From the NCBI GenBank assembly GCA_003354055.1, contig PIVQ01000414.1, forward strand, positions 1 through 6,639: a DNA stretch of 6,639 nucleotides. Direction: 5' to 3'. The notes beneath the pieces are model-generated. The model was not told the origin of the DNA. It saw only the letters and a list, made by a program, of their open reading frames with translations, and searched no databases. The stretch comes from Desulfobacteraceae bacterium. Lineage in GTDB: Bacteria; Desulfobacterota; Desulfobacteria; Desulfobacterales; Desulfobacteraceae. The position numbers and the translations under genes were made by a program. Positions 6,270 through 6,639 of this stretch are shown piece after piece (the stretch's first letter is position 1; every line of letters starts with the position of its first letter).

Positions 6270-6639
6270 ATGACACAAAGTAAAGAGATGCTGGCTCTCA
6301 TACCCGATTTAACAGTTGCGAAAGAACAAAAAGCACAGGAGTTGAGTCCGTTTGAATTAAAGAATCAATTGATCGATCTGGCGAAACTGGCTGGCGGAAA
6401 GCTTTTGAATGCCGGGCGCGGTAACCCCAACTTTTTTAATGCCCCCGCCCGTTTGGCCATGTGTAAGCTTACCGAATTCGCCGTTTTCATTTCCAAACCC
6501 GATAAACAAAACACTGACGTCCGGTTCACCCCGTCTAAAACGGATCCGGAAAGCACAAATCTTTATGGAGAACTGACCTGTTACTTCAAGGATGATTCAA
6601 GCGAAGGGGCAAGATTTTTAATTGAAGCGGTCACCTGGG
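6270..6639 (+). CDS. Aspartate 4-decarboxylase-like PLP enzyme, N-terminal part (cut by window end)
   Basis: The first 123 codons are open to the window edge. SPFELKNQLIDLA (26-38) followed by LLNAGRGNPNFF (45-56) is the hallmark N-terminus of bacterial aspartate 4-decarboxylase (AspD, EC 4.1.1.12, L-aspartate to L-alanine and CO2), a fold-type I PLP enzyme of the aminotransferase superfamily. A later SEGARFLIEAV matches the EGxRFL segment of AspD. The protein diverges where AspD usually reads TTPRxAFF: here it is NAPARLAMCKL, and the next 30 residues are unlike AspD as I remember it. It may therefore act on another substrate or be a transaminase. The PLP lysine lies beyond the window. It follows the histidine decarboxylase by 26 bp. 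AspD often works with an aspartate/alanine antiporter, which may lie downstream but cannot be seen. Confidence 0.82.
   Translation, partial: MTQSKEMLALIPDLTVAKEQKAQELSPFELKNQLIDLAKLAGGKLLNAGRGNPNFFNAPARLAMCKLTEFAVFISKPDKQNTDVRFTPSKTDPESTNLYGELTCYFKDDSSEGARFLIEAVTW

Overview
The window looks like an accessory region of a Gram-negative, mid-GC bacterium. Strong AGGAGG-type ribosome binding sites and overlapping ATGA gene junctions fit Desulfobacterota (the old Deltaproteobacteria), but this assignment is by general feel, not by a marker gene. All convincing genes lie on the + strand. No tRNA, rRNA, CRISPR array or insertion sequence is visible.

Positions 96-4730 hold a putative defence or regulated-proteolysis module. 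First comes a 294-aa membrane protein of unknown function with three predicted membrane segments. After a 143-bp gap containing an inverted repeat, three tightly coupled genes follow: a caspase-fold protease (His130/Cys181 dyad), a 463-aa protein of unknown function (N-terminal beta-rich domain, C-terminal TPR-like helices), and a ComEC/Rec2-like metallo-beta-lactamase (MBL) fold hydrolase with an intact metal site. Both junctions among these three genes are 4-bp ATGA overlaps, so they were surely expressed together. A third ATGA at the end of the MBL gene starts a reading frame that dies after 24 codons, which suggests that a fourth gene was lost.

Positions 4731-5268 are a decayed, AT-rich stretch (about 39% GC over 4861-5160, against about 60-70% in sampled parts of the operon). 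It holds a remnant that resembles the middle of a second MBL-fold protein, then a further open frame that becomes continuous if one T is removed from a run of seven. Small hairpins are also present, but no classical terminator.

Positions 5269-6639 hold amino-acid decarboxylation genes. A full-length pyruvoyl-dependent histidine decarboxylase proenzyme (hdcA type) has its Ser-Ser self-cleavage site and the known active-site residues in place. It is followed 26 bp later by the first 123 codons of a divergent aspartate 4-decarboxylase-like PLP enzyme that runs off the window. Amino-acid decarboxylation consumes a proton, so this pair may serve acid tolerance, energy conservation by substrate/product exchange, or production of a specific amine. 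No transporter is in view.

The most interesting points are the caspase/unknown/MBL operon with its possible membrane partner, and the pairing of a pyruvoyl histidine decarboxylase with an AspD-like enzyme.
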